Below, piece by piece: positions 1-6,953 of a DNA stretch of 7,772 nucleotides; within the stretch, counting starts at the first letter, position 1, and every line of letters begins with the position of its first letter. The stretch covers positions 1 through 7,772 of the forward strand of contig CALFCS010000116.1 in assembly GCA_937950565.1 (NCBI GenBank), written 5' to 3'. The translations under genes and the position numbers were made by a program. The DNA is from an uncultured Lachnospiraceae bacterium (GTDB lineage Bacteria; Bacillota; Clostridia; Lachnospirales; Lachnospiraceae). The notes below the pieces were generated by a model, which was not told where the DNA came from, did not search any database, and saw only the letters and a list, made by a program, of their open reading frames with translations.

Positions 1-3000
1 CCATGCCGTCCGGATATCTTCTCGTAATTTCCGAGCCGAAAATCGTTCCAAATGTACGGTCCGTATTCGAAACGTCCACCTCAATGCTTCTTTTCTGACC
101 TTTTTCAAGCGCCGGAAGCAGTTTCTTGACAAGTACTTTTTCATCCAGCGTTTTTTCCAGCTCAAAGTTAAAGATTTTCTTCGGATTGTAAATGACAGGT
201 GTCTTCGTACCTTCATATGGATTATATAAAATCTGTGACAAATCCAAAGTTGCCGCACGCTCGGAATTCGGCTCCTCCTTTACTTTGAGAAGGTCTGTTC
301 TTCCAACAAGCTCATCAATGGTACGCACACCGAGCCTTGCCATGTATTCTCTTAAATTCTGTGCGATAAACCGCATAAAGTTCACAACATATTCCGGTTT
401 TCCGGTAAATCTCTTCCGAAGCTCAGGATTCTGTGTTGCCACGCCTACCGGACAAGTATCCAGATTGCAGACACGCATCATAACACATCCCAGTGTTACA
501 AGAGGAGCTGTCGCAAATCCAAATTCTTCTGCTCCCAAAATAGCCGCAATCGCAACGTCACGTCCGCTCATCAGCTTGCCATCCGCCTCAATGCGCACAC
601 GCTCACGAAGTCCATTCTGAATCAATGTCTGGTGGGTCTCTGCAAGTCCAAGCTCCCACGGAAGCCCTGCATTGTGAATCGAACTTCTCGGAGCCGCCCC
701 GGTACCTCCATCGTATCCGGAAATCAAAATCAATCCCGCACCTGCTTTTGCAACACCCGCCGCTACCGTTCCTACACCTGCCTCTGATACAAGCTTTACA
801 GAAATCCTTGCATCCTTATTTGCATTTTTACAGTCATAAATCAGCTGCGCCAAATCCTCAATGGAATAAATATCATGATGCGGCGGTGGTGAAATCAGAC
901 TTACTCCCGGGGTTGAATGTCTCGTCTTTGCAATCCACGGATATACCTTTCCGCCCGGAAGATGTCCGCCCTCGCCAGGCTTTGCTCCCTGCGCCATCTT
1001 AATCTGGATTTCCTTTGCACTGACAAGGTATCTGGATGTAACGCCAAACCTTCCGGAAGCCACCTGCTTAATCGCTGAACAGCGGTTCGTATCAAGGCGC
1101 TCAATTTCTTCTCCGCCTTCTCCACTATTAGATTTTCCATGGAGCTGGTTCATCGCTATTGCAAGTGTCTCATGAGCCTCCTTTGAAATAGAACCATAGG
1201 ACATCGCTCCGGTTTTAAACCTGGTTACAATGTCGTCCACACTTTCTACCTGCTCAATCGGAATTCCGCTCTTCGGATAATTAAATTCCAGCTGGCCGCG
1301 AAGATTAATCTTCGCACCTTCTTCATTTACCATATCCGCATACTGCTGAAACATCTCATAATCTCCGCGTCTTGTAGACTGCTGAAGCATATGGATGGTA
1401 CGCGGATTATAAAGATGCTCCTCGCCTCCGCTTTTTGACTTATGCTGTCCGACACTGTCCAGCGTCAAATCCGCCTCCAGCCCGAGCGGGTCAAATGCCT
1501 GCGAATGTCTCGCTGCATAATCCTTTGAAATTTCCTCAATTCCGATTCCACCCACACGGCTCACGGTATCTGTAAAATATTTATCGATAAATGCTTCTTT
1601 CAGTCCGATTGCCTCAAAGATCTTAGCGCCCTGATAGGACTGGATTGTAGAAATTCCCATTTTAGAAGCAATCTTAACAATGCCGCTTATCACTGCATGG
1701 TTATAATCCTCTACTGCGGCATAATAATCCTTCTGCAGCATTCCTGTTTCAATCAGCTGCCGGATTGACTCATGCGCAAGGTACGGATTCACCGCACAGG
1801 CCCCATAGCCAAGAAGTGTTGCAAAATGATGTACCTCTCTTGGCTCTCCGGTCTCAAGAATCACCGCAACGGAAGTTCTTTTCTTCGTGCGGATCAAATG
1901 CTGCTGAAGTCCGGAAAGCGCCAGAAGCGATGGCATTGCCACATGGTATTCATCGACTCCCCGGTCTGACAGAATCAATATATTTGCACCTTCACGGATT
2001 ACACGGTCGACTTCTATAAATAAGTAATCAATCGCTTTTTCAAGACTGGAATTCTTATAATAAGTAATCGGAATTTCAGCCACCTTGAATCCATCCGCCT
2101 TCATATTTTTAATTTTCAACAAATCCGTATTCGTCAGAATCGGGTTGTTGCATTTAAGCATCTTACAGTTTTCAGCCTTTTCTTCCAAAAGGTTTCCGTC
2201 TGCGCCGATATATACCGTGGTTGATGTTACGATTTCTTCCCGGATTGCATCAATCGGCGGATTCGTAACCTGTGCAAAGAGCTGTTTAAAATACCCAAAC
2301 AGATTCTGATGCTTATCTGACAAAACCGCAAGCGGGGTATCCACGCCCATTGCTCCCGTACTTTCTGAGCCATTCAGCGCCATATTTAAAATAGAAGTCT
2401 TTACTTCTTCATAAGAATATCCAAATGCTTTCTGAAGTCTCTTACATTCTTCTGCCGTATAAGACTCTACCTTCTGATTCGGAATCTTCAAATCATGAAG
2501 ACTGATCAGATTACTGTCCAGCCACTCGCCATATGGCTGTCTTCCGGCATACATTTCTTTGAGCTCTTCATCATCAATTACCTTTCCCTTTATGGTATCT
2601 ACAAGAAGCATTTTACCCGGATGAAGTCTTTCTTTCACAACAATACTTGATGGGTCAATATCAAGCACTCCTACTTCCGATGACAAAATCAGAGTGTCCT
2701 TATCTGTAATATAATATCTGGACGGGCGAAGTCCGTTCCGGTCGAGCACAGCTCCCATGCAGTCTCCATCACTGAACAAAATCGACGCCGGACCATCCCA
2801 CGGCTCCATCATCGTTGCATAATACTGATAAAAATCTTTTTTCTTCTGGGACATATTTTTTGTATTTGCCCACGGCTCCGGTATCGCGATCATAACGGCC
2901 AGCGGAAGATCCATGCCACTCATTACCATAAATTCAATCGCATTATCAAGCATAGCAGAATCCGAACCGGAGCTGTTAATCGCCGGAAGCACTTTATGAA

Positions 3001-3829
3001 GCTCCCCTTTCAAATATTCAGACTCCATATTTTCTTCTCTCGCCTGCATTTTATCCGCATTTCCCCGAATCGTATTGATTTCTCCATTATGAACAATAAA
3101 ACGGTTCGGATGTGCACGCTCCCAGCTCGGGTTCGTATTCGTACTGAATCTGGAATGTACAAGCGCAATCGCAGATTCATAATCCTGGCTCTGCAAATCT
3201 TCAAAGAAAGAGCGAAGCTGTCCTACCAGAAACATTCCCTTGTATGCAATTGTCCTGCTTGAAAGGGATGCCACATAAGTATCGTCGCTGCTCTGCTCAA
3301 AAATACGGCGTACCACATAGAGTCGCCTGTCAAAATCCAGGCCCTTCTCAATCTTCTTCGGCCGCTCGATAAAGCCTTGCATAATACATGGCATACATGC
3401 TACCGCCCGGCTTCCGAGTACGTCCGGTTTTACCGGGACCTCACGCCATCCGAGAAAGTTCATCCCTTCCTTTTTCACAATTACCTCGAAAATGTTTTTC
3501 GCCTGATTCCGCTTCAATTCATCCTGCGGGAAGAAAAACATCCCAACCCCATAATCTCTCTCAGAACCTAAAAAGATGCCGAGGGGCTTGCAGACTTTTG
3601 AGAAGAATCTGTGAGAAATCTGTAACAGAATTCCTACTCCATCGCCTGTCTTTCCCTCGGCATCTTTGCCGGCTCTATGTTCTAAATTTTCAACAATCTT
3701 TAATGCATCCGCCACTGTATCATGACTTTTCTGGCCTTTAATATTGACAATCGCACCAATACCGCAGTTATCGTGTTCAAACTGTGGGCGATACAATCCG
3801 GCCATTCCTTGTCCGTACTGTTCACTCAT
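1..3829 (-). CDS. gltB: glutamate synthase large subunit (GltB), C-terminus cut by window edge
   Basis: Glutamate synthase converts glutamine plus 2-oxoglutarate to two glutamates in the cytoplasm, completing the GS-GOGAT ammonia assimilation route. The frame stays open from the start to base 1, about 1276 codons; the family is usually about 1500, so the end of the C-terminal beta-helix (GXGXG) domain is missing. Seen in order: a class II glutamine amidotransferase domain with the nucleophile in HDNCGIGA (Cys22, exposed when the propeptide is removed) and the FIVHNGEINTIRGN motif (Asn248, position 227 counted from that Cys); a central domain with ETGEPREVHHF; the FMN synthase domain with WIAKTRHSTPGVS and GYDGGTGAAP; and the 3Fe-4S cysteines C1115, C1121 and C1126 in GCVMMRVCNLDTCPVG. 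The last residues (RTFGTIFGSEITRRYPDG) belong to the GXGXG domain. An in-frame ATG at 3856 adds nine codons, but it sits almost at the predicted transcription start; the 3829 ATG has AAGAAAGGA 11 bases upstream. The small subunit GltD would be expected downstream, outside the window. Confidence 0.97.
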   Translation of the reverse strand, partial: MSEQYGQGMAGLYRPQFEHDNCGIGAIVNIKGQKSHDTVADALKIVENLEHRAGKDAEGKTGDGVGILLQISHRFFSKVCKPLGIFLGSERDYGVGMFFFPQDELKRNQAKNIFEVIVKKEGMNFLGWREVPVKPDVLGSRAVACMPCIMQGFIERPKKIEKGLDFDRRLYVVRRIFEQSSDDTYVASLSSRTIAYKGMFLVGQLRSFFEDLQSQDYESAIALVHSRFSTNTNPSWERAHPNRFIVHNGEINTIRGNADKMQAREENMESEYLKGELHKVLPAINSSGSDSAMLDNAIEFMVMSGMDLPLAVMIAIPEPWANTKNMSQKKKDFYQYYATMMEPWDGPASILFSDGDCMGAVLDRNGLRPSRYYITDKDTLILSSEVGVLDIDPSSIVVKERLHPGKMLLVDTIKGKVIDDEELKEMYAGRQPYGEWLDSNLISLHDLKIPNQKVESYTAEECKRLQKAFGYSYEEVKTSILNMALNGSESTGAMGVDTPLAVLSDKHQNLFGYFKQLFAQVTNPPIDAIREEIVTSTTVYIGADGNLLEEKAENCKMLKCNNPILTNTDLLKIKNMKADGFKVAEIPITYYKNSSLEKAIDYLFIEVDRVIREGANILILSDRGVDEYHVAMPSLLALSGLQQHLIRTKKRTSVAVILETGEPREVHHFATLLGYGACAVNPYLAHESIRQLIETGMLQKDYYAAVEDYNHAVISGIVKIASKMGISTIQSYQGAKIFEAIGLKEAFIDKYFTDTVSRVGGIGIEEISKDYAARHSQAFDPLGLEADLTLDSVGQHKSKSGGEEHLYNPRTIHMLQQSTRRGDYEMFQQYADMVNEEGAKINLRGQLEFNYPKSGIPIEQVESVDDIVTRFKTGAMSYGSISKEAHETLAIAMNQLHGKSNSGEGGEEIERLDTNRCSAIKQVASGRFGVTSRYLVSAKEIQIKMAQGAKPGEGGHLPGGKVYPWIAKTRHSTPGVSLISPPPHHDIYSIEDLAQLIYDCKNANKDARISVKLVSEAGVGTVAAGVAKAGAGLILISGYDGGTGAAPRSSIHNAGLPWELGLAETHQTLIQNGLRERVRIEADGKLMSGRDVAIAAILGAEEFGFATAPLVTLGCVMMRVCNLDTCPVGVATQNPELRKRFTGKPEYVVNFMRFIAQNLREYMARLGVRTIDELVGRTDLLKVKEEPNSERAATLDLSQILYNPYEGTKTPVIYNPKKIFNFELEKTLDEKVLVKKLLPALEKGQKRSIEVDVSNTDRTFGTIFGSEITRRYPDGM

Positions 3830-3864
3830 ATCGTCAACGGTCCTTTCTTTTTTCATTTTTACAT

Positions 3865-3893
3865 ACTATACACCCTTTTTTTCGATTTGTAAA
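3865..3893 (-). promoter_or_regulatory. sigma-A promoter of gltB
   Basis: On the minus strand, TTTACA (3888-3893) and TATAGT (3865-3870) are separated by exactly 17 bases, close to the sigma-A consensus. The DNA upstream of the -35 (about 3894-3920) is made of A and T runs like an UP element. Transcription should start near 3857-3859, giving a leader of about 30 bases to the ATG at 3829 and almost none to the ATG at 3856. I see no operator or attenuator in this short leader. Prediction from sequence only. Confidence 0.72.
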
Positions 3894-3949
3894 TAGTAAA
3901 TTTTTTTCAATTTTTCAGATAATTAGATAGCTTTTTCCTTTCACGCAAA

Positions 3950-3979
3950 AGAATCTGACATTTTATACTGTCAGATTCT
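3950..3979 (-). terminator. intrinsic terminator of the CPBP protease gene, overlapping its stop codon
   Basis: An 11-bp perfect inverted repeat (AGAATCTGACA / TGTCAGATTCT) encloses an 8-base loop. On the minus strand the second arm is followed by TTTT and then GCGTG, a short U-tract. The 5' arm encodes the last codons of the protease and the TAA stop (3963-3965) lies in the loop. It would separate the protease transcript from the gltB promoter immediately downstream. Confidence 0.7.
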
Positions 3980-4901
3980 CCATCTTATTATTACTATCAT
4001 CATTCCTACTTTCTGCCACAGGGTCAAAACTCCCTGTCTCCATGCGCTGCATCAGCACGTACATCGTAGACGCACAGGCTGCACAGCCAACTGTAAGAAT
4101 CCCCATATGCATTGGATTCTCAAACATTTTATCCATCCATCCAAACTGTGTCGCCGTCACTGCAAAAAGATTTGCCCCTATATGCGCAATACATGGCGCT
4201 TTCAGGGAGCCGTATTTTTCATATACATAAGCAAACATCATTCCCATGATAAATGCATACAGAATCTGTACCAGATTTCCATGAATCACTGCAAAAACTA
4301 AAGAAGAATACAGCGCTGCCGATAGAAAAGGCGTATAGGTGCGCATACGCCTGAACATCAGTCCACGGAAAGTAAGCTCCTCGCAAATCGGCGACAGGAT
4401 GCCCAGATACAAAACCTGCATCCAGAACGGCGGACTGTAAAACGCCTCCGTCACTGCCTCATAGGATTCGCTGAGACTTGACAGGTTTGCCAGTGTAATC
4501 AAGTTATTCAGACACAGACACATGGATACTGCAATTCCGATAATTGCCACATACTGCCACAAATGAGCTTTCTTCCTCACCAGAGCTGTCGGCTTTCCCT
4601 TCTTTCTGTCAAAAAACAGAAAACCTGCAAGTACCGGAAGCGTAAGCAATGCGGCCGTCATTCCAATAGGCACTTCCACGCTCAACACCTGTTCTATCAC
4701 TTCCACCTGTATTTCTTCCATTGCCGACTGATCATTTGCAAGCTCCATCATAGCGGCTGTATCACCGCCTGTCTCTTTCATCATATATATTGTCAGGAAT
4801 GCTGTTACAACTATCCCGGACAGCAGCCATCCGATTACAAGCTTGATAATTACCGGACCCCAGACATACCACAACCGGCGTCCATAACTCATTTGTTTCA
4901 T
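3963..4901 (-). CDS. CPBP family intramembrane glutamic/metalloprotease (CAAX protease-like)
   Basis: A 312-residue polytopic membrane protein of the CPBP (CAAX protease and bacteriocin-processing) family, which cleaves or protects against peptide substrates within the membrane. All three family motifs are present in the expected order: EExxxR as EELTFR (E174, E175, R179), FxxxH as FAVIH (H207), and HxxxN as HIGAN (H240, N244). Hydrophobic segments lie near residues 16-41, 79-97, 116-138, 160-172, 192-206, 210-228 and 264-284, with a charged, Asn/Asp-rich C-terminal tail (about 290-312). The ATG at 4901 is preceded by the purine-rich AGAGAGGAGAGG; the ATG three codons later is a possible alternative start. 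It is transcribed alone, divergently from thiT. No bacteriocin gene, histidine kinase or quorum peptide is adjacent, so its substrate cannot be named: immunity, surface-protein processing and anti-sigma cleavage are all possible. Family assignment is firm; the biological role is unknown. Confidence 0.93.
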   Translation of the reverse strand: MKQMSYGRRLWYVWGPVIIKLVIGWLLSGIVVTAFLTIYMMKETGGDTAAMMELANDQSAMEEIQVEVIEQVLSVEVPIGMTAALLTLPVLAGFLFFDRKKGKPTALVRKKAHLWQYVAIIGIAVSMCLCLNNLITLANLSSLSESYEAVTEAFYSPPFWMQVLYLGILSPICEELTFRGLMFRRMRTYTPFLSAALYSSLVFAVIHGNLVQILYAFIMGMMFAYVYEKYGSLKAPCIAHIGANLFAVTATQFGWMDKMFENPMHMGILTVGCAACASTMYVLMQRMETGSFDPVAESRNDDSNNKMENLTV

Positions 4902-4936
4902 GCCTCTCCTCTCTTTCTTCAGAAATCATCTTATTT

Positions 4937-4965
4937 ATTCTACTTCTCTTACGTCCCAGATGCAA
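4937..4965 (-). promoter_or_regulatory. candidate promoter of the CPBP protease gene
   Basis: On the minus strand, TTGCAT (4960-4965) and TAGAAT (4937-4942) are separated by 17 bases. The -10 matches the consensus at five of six positions, while the -35 keeps only TTG. The predicted start near 4930 leaves a leader of about 30 bases containing the GA-rich ribosome site. It stands back to back with the stronger thiT promoter. Prediction only. Confidence 0.45.
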
Positions 4966-4983
4966 TTAAAAAAATATAAAATA

Positions 4984-5012
4984 TTGACATTTCCCGGCAA
5001 ACGTTCTATGAT
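4984..5012 (+). promoter_or_regulatory. strong sigma-A promoter of the TPP riboswitch-thiT unit
   Basis: TTGACA (4984-4989) is a perfect -35. It is followed by a 17-base spacer and TATGAT (5007-5012), a five-of-six match to the -10. Upstream is an A/T-only block (4966-4983) resembling an UP element. The predicted transcription start is about 5018-5021, placing the mRNA 5' end directly at the beginning of the riboswitch aptamer. Confidence 0.85.
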
Positions 5013-5017
5013 AAACA

Positions 5018-5105
5018 CGTACTTGGGGAGCTTATGCAGCTGAGATGTATATATACTATACGAACCCACTAACTTGATCCGGGTAATGCCGGCGTAAGGA
5101 AGGAG
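5018..5105 (+). promoter_or_regulatory. TPP riboswitch (THI element) with thiT ribosome site at its 3' end
   Basis: The conserved TPP aptamer blocks occur in the right order: GGGGAGC (5025-5031), GCTGAGA (5038-5044), GAACCC (5062-5067), then AACTTGATCCGGGTAATGCC and GGCGTAAGGA (ending at 5100). CCGG/CCGG forms the P5 stem around the GTAAT loop. TPP binding normally lowers expression of thiamine synthesis or uptake genes. Here no terminator hairpin separates the aptamer from the gene. The ribosome site AAGGAAGGAG (5096-5105) overlaps the aptamer's 3' end, nine bases before the ATG, so translational control by hiding this site is the likely mechanism. I did not resolve a clean long P1 helix by eye. 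Identification of the aptamer is firm; the mechanism is inferred. Confidence 0.96.
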
Positions 5106-5114
5106 AATTACATA

Positions 5115-5648
5115 ATGTCAAACACAAAGAAACTTATATTTTCTGCTATGGGAATTGCCCTCGCAATGGTCACTTCCTATATCAAAGTATGGGAGATGCC
5201 CATGGGCGGATCCGTCACTTTATTATCCATGTTATTTATCTGCTTAATCGGATATTGGTTTGGAGCAAAATATGGTATTCTTGCAGGCGCTGCATATGGC
5301 ATTCTGCAGTTTATCATTGATCCATATATGCTCTCACTGCCACAGGTTCTTCTGGATTATCCTCTGGCTTTCGGAGCGCTCGGTCTGTCCGGATTCTTCT
5401 GCGATAAAAAATACGGCTTACAGCTGGGGTATATCGTAGGAGTTCTCGGACGATTTATCTGTTCTTTATTGTCCGGCGTCATCTTCTTTGCATCCTATGC
5501 ACCGGAGGGCATGAACCCGTGGGTATATTCCACTCTTTATCAGGGAAGCTACCTTGGAGCCGAGGGAATTATCACTCTCATCCTCATCTCCCTGCCGCCG
5601 GTAGCAAAGGCTCTGGCACAGGTAAAGGCTCAGACGAAAGAAATATAA
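5115..5648 (+). CDS. thiT: ThiT, thiamine-specific S component of an ECF transporter
   Basis: ThiT is the membrane subunit that binds thiamine with high affinity and works with a shared energizing module (EcfT plus two ATPases), none of which is encoded here, as is usual for group II ECF transporters. The 177-residue protein has the family's length and about six membrane segments. Family signatures are MPMGGSVTLLSM (28-39), YGILQFIIDP (61-70), LLDYPLAFGALGLSGFF (79-95), SGVIFFASYAPEGMNP (120-135) and a YSTLYQGSY-type segment (138-146). Aligned from memory to the Lactococcus lactis protein, the ligand-contact positions are D81, Y82, R113, S117, G121, F125, Y138 and Q143, where that protein has Glu84, Tyr85, Lys121, His125, Gly129, Trp133, Tyr146 and Asn151. 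Several contacts therefore differ, although the TPP riboswitch directly upstream strongly supports thiamine or a close precursor as ligand. The gene appears monocistronic, followed by a hairpin at 5690. The ATG is fixed by the strong AAGGAAGGAG nine bases upstream. Confidence 0.96.
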   Translation: MSNTKKLIFSAMGIALAMVTSYIKVWEMPMGGSVTLLSMLFICLIGYWFGAKYGILAGAAYGILQFIIDPYMLSLPQVLLDYPLAFGALGLSGFFCDKKYGLQLGYIVGVLGRFICSLLSGVIFFASYAPEGMNPWVYSTLYQGSYLGAEGIITLILISLPPVAKALAQVKAQTKEI

Positions 5649-5689
5649 ACAAGTAAAATCAGCTGATTAAACGATAGACAAGTACGAAA

Positions 5690-5719
5690 CAGGCACAGAC
5701 GGTAAATCGTCTGTGCCTG
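5690..5719. terminator. hairpin terminator between convergent genes
   Basis: A perfect 11-bp inverted repeat (CAGGCACAGAC / GTCTGTGCCTG) extends by one G-C and one G-U pair to a four-base loop. It lies 41 bases after the thiT stop and 19 bases after the stop of the convergent SLH gene. The U-tracts are imperfect on both sides: AACTATTTTATT follows on the plus strand and TTTCG on the minus strand. It probably serves both genes. The helix is certain; termination is inferred. Confidence 0.8.
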
Positions 5720-5738
5720 AACTATTTTATTCCATATT

Positions 5739-6893
5739 TTATTTCTCATACTTTTCCAGAAATCTCTGGATAATCGTTGCACATTCTGCACGGTTTGCGC
5801 TTCCCTGCGGGTCAAGAAGAAGTTCACCATCAATCGTCTTACCTGTGATGATTTCTTCGGATACTGCCCACTTCATAGCTTCCTGTGCAAATGGCTGTAT
5901 CGTCTCCGCATCCGGGAACCTGCTGCAATCGCCGTCTTCACTTACTTCATACTTCTTGAAGTTCTTTGCGTAACGGTACATGACCGCTGCAATCTGTTCA
6001 CGAGTCATATTATCAGCAGTTCCCCAATAATCCGAGTCGGAATAACCCTCCATAATCTTATGCTCAAATCCCCAGTATATAGCATTAATATACCATTCAT
6101 CCGTAACATCAGCCCATTGCATAGCTGGAATTATCATTGCTTCCGGTTTCTCCTCAATACGATGCAGAATAACCATAAATTGGGCACGGGCAAGTGGCTG
6201 AGCCGGAGCAAATGTCCCAGGCTTTAAACCAGTCATAAGATTTTTTCCATCTACATATGTCACATTAGTATAAAACCAGTCTTCCTTATTAACATCCCGA
6301 AAATCTTCTGCAGCCCCATATAATTTATATACTCCCGTTGTTCCTTTCGGGAAGGTATAGCTCAACGTCTGTTTATCTACAATTTTTCCTTCCACACGCT
6401 CTCCATTAATTACAAAGTACCCTGGTCGAATATCCTCAGCGATTGATTTAATTGTATAAGTTGTCTCCTCTTCAGAAGAATACGTATGCACTCCTGTCTT
6501 ACTAACATTAATACCATTTTCAGGCAATATTGTAACATCTACCGTATAAGTTGAATCTGAAATCTCTTCTCCTATTCCGTATATGATAGAATCATACTTC
6601 TTCATTTCATCTGTAAAAGTACAGGTCATTGTATATTCATCAACTAAAGTTCCCTCCACCTTCTTACCATTAATTACAAAATAAGACGGCTTGGTATTTC
6701 CAACACCCTTAATTGTATAAGTAATTTCTTTATCAATATCATATCGTTCATTTCCTGCAGGACTGATTGTAACACCGTGACAATACTCCTGTATTGCATT
6801 AACACTAATCTTATCGTCAGACGCTTTAACTGGCAATAAAGGTAAAATACCGAAAATACACAAGAACACTAGTGCTTTAATTTTCTTACTCAT
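5739..6893 (-). CDS. secreted SLH-domain cell-surface protein with duplicated N-terminal domain
   Basis: The 384-residue precursor starts with a signal peptide: basic MSKKIK, a hydrophobic stretch to about residue 21, and a likely cleavage after VKA (24). Residues 41-127 and 128-197 are two copies of an unrecognised domain of probable beta structure, sharing TYTIK, YFVING, VEG, VD and TF landmarks. Three SLH domains follow at about 200-247, 257-311 and 324-382. SLH domains bind secondary cell-wall polymers, so the protein should be held on the outer face of the wall. The motif usually written TRAE reads ARAQ, TREQ and NRAE here, so at least the first repeat departs from the common form. The SLH repeats end at the C-terminus; no catalytic domain is visible, so the N-terminal pair may bind a ligand or partner. 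The ribosome site AAAGGGG lies six bases before the ATG. The gene follows the peptidase gene with a 60-base gap and is probably cotranscribed with it. Confidence 0.9.
   Translation of the reverse strand: MSKKIKALVFLCIFGILPLLPVKASDDKISVNAIQEYCHGVTISPAGNERYDIDKEITYTIKGVGNTKPSYFVINGKKVEGTLVDEYTMTCTFTDEMKKYDSIIYGIGEEISDSTYTVDVTILPENGINVSKTGVHTYSSEEETTYTIKSIAEDIRPGYFVINGERVEGKIVDKQTLSYTFPKGTTGVYKLYGAAEDFRDVNKEDWFYTNVTYVDGKNLMTGLKPGTFAPAQPLARAQFMVILHRIEEKPEAMIIPAMQWADVTDEWYINAIYWGFEHKIMEGYSDSDYWGTADNMTREQIAAVMYRYAKNFKKYEVSEDGDCSRFPDAETIQPFAQEAMKWAVSEEIITGKTIDGELLLDPQGSANRAECATIIQRFLEKYEK
6300..6773 (-). repeat. tandem domain duplication inside the SLH protein (two copies, about 87-residue period)
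   Basis: Residues 41-127 (6773-6513) and 128-198 (6512-6300) align without gaps over their first 45 residues. Matching pieces are ITYTIK versus TTYTIK, SYFVINGKKVEG versus GYFVINGERVEG, and LVDEYTMTCTF versus IVDKQTLSYTF. The second copy is shorter and runs into the first SLH domain. The repeat is clear in protein but not as an identical DNA repeat, so it is an old duplication. Confidence 0.8.
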
Positions 6894-6953
6894 AGCAATC
6901 CCCTTTCAATATTCAGAAAATCATCTCAACTTCATTCTCATAAAATATAATCT

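Noticed and set aside
192..3741. Several open frames of about 60-140 codons on the plus strand, plus short minus-strand frames at 901-1140 and 3010-3204.
   Set aside because: They lie inside the continuous gltB frame, which has unmistakable motifs throughout. Their translations are low-complexity or unstructured and they lack credible ribosome sites.
4042..4979. Plus-strand frames at 4042-4301 and 4563-4979 and a minus-strand frame at 4762-4965.
   Set aside because: They are shadows of the CPBP protease gene or its promoter region; the protease frame has all three family motifs and explains the coding signal.
4991..5010. A TTGCCG-like -35 on the minus strand upstream of the CPBP gene.
   Set aside because: The matching -10 candidate (ATATTT) is poor; the TTGCAT/TAGAAT pair closer to the gene is better spaced and was preferred.
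5630..5973. Short frames overlapping the thiT end and the SLH gene end on both strands (5630-5833, 5713-5973).
   Set aside because: They cross the terminator hairpin and run antisense to or out of frame with the SLH domain coding sequence; no recognisable protein character.
6894..6953. Possible promoter or terminator between the peptidase and SLH genes.
   Set aside because: The gap is AT-rich but I found no properly spaced -35/-10 pair and no stable inverted repeat, so I treat the two genes as one transcription unit.
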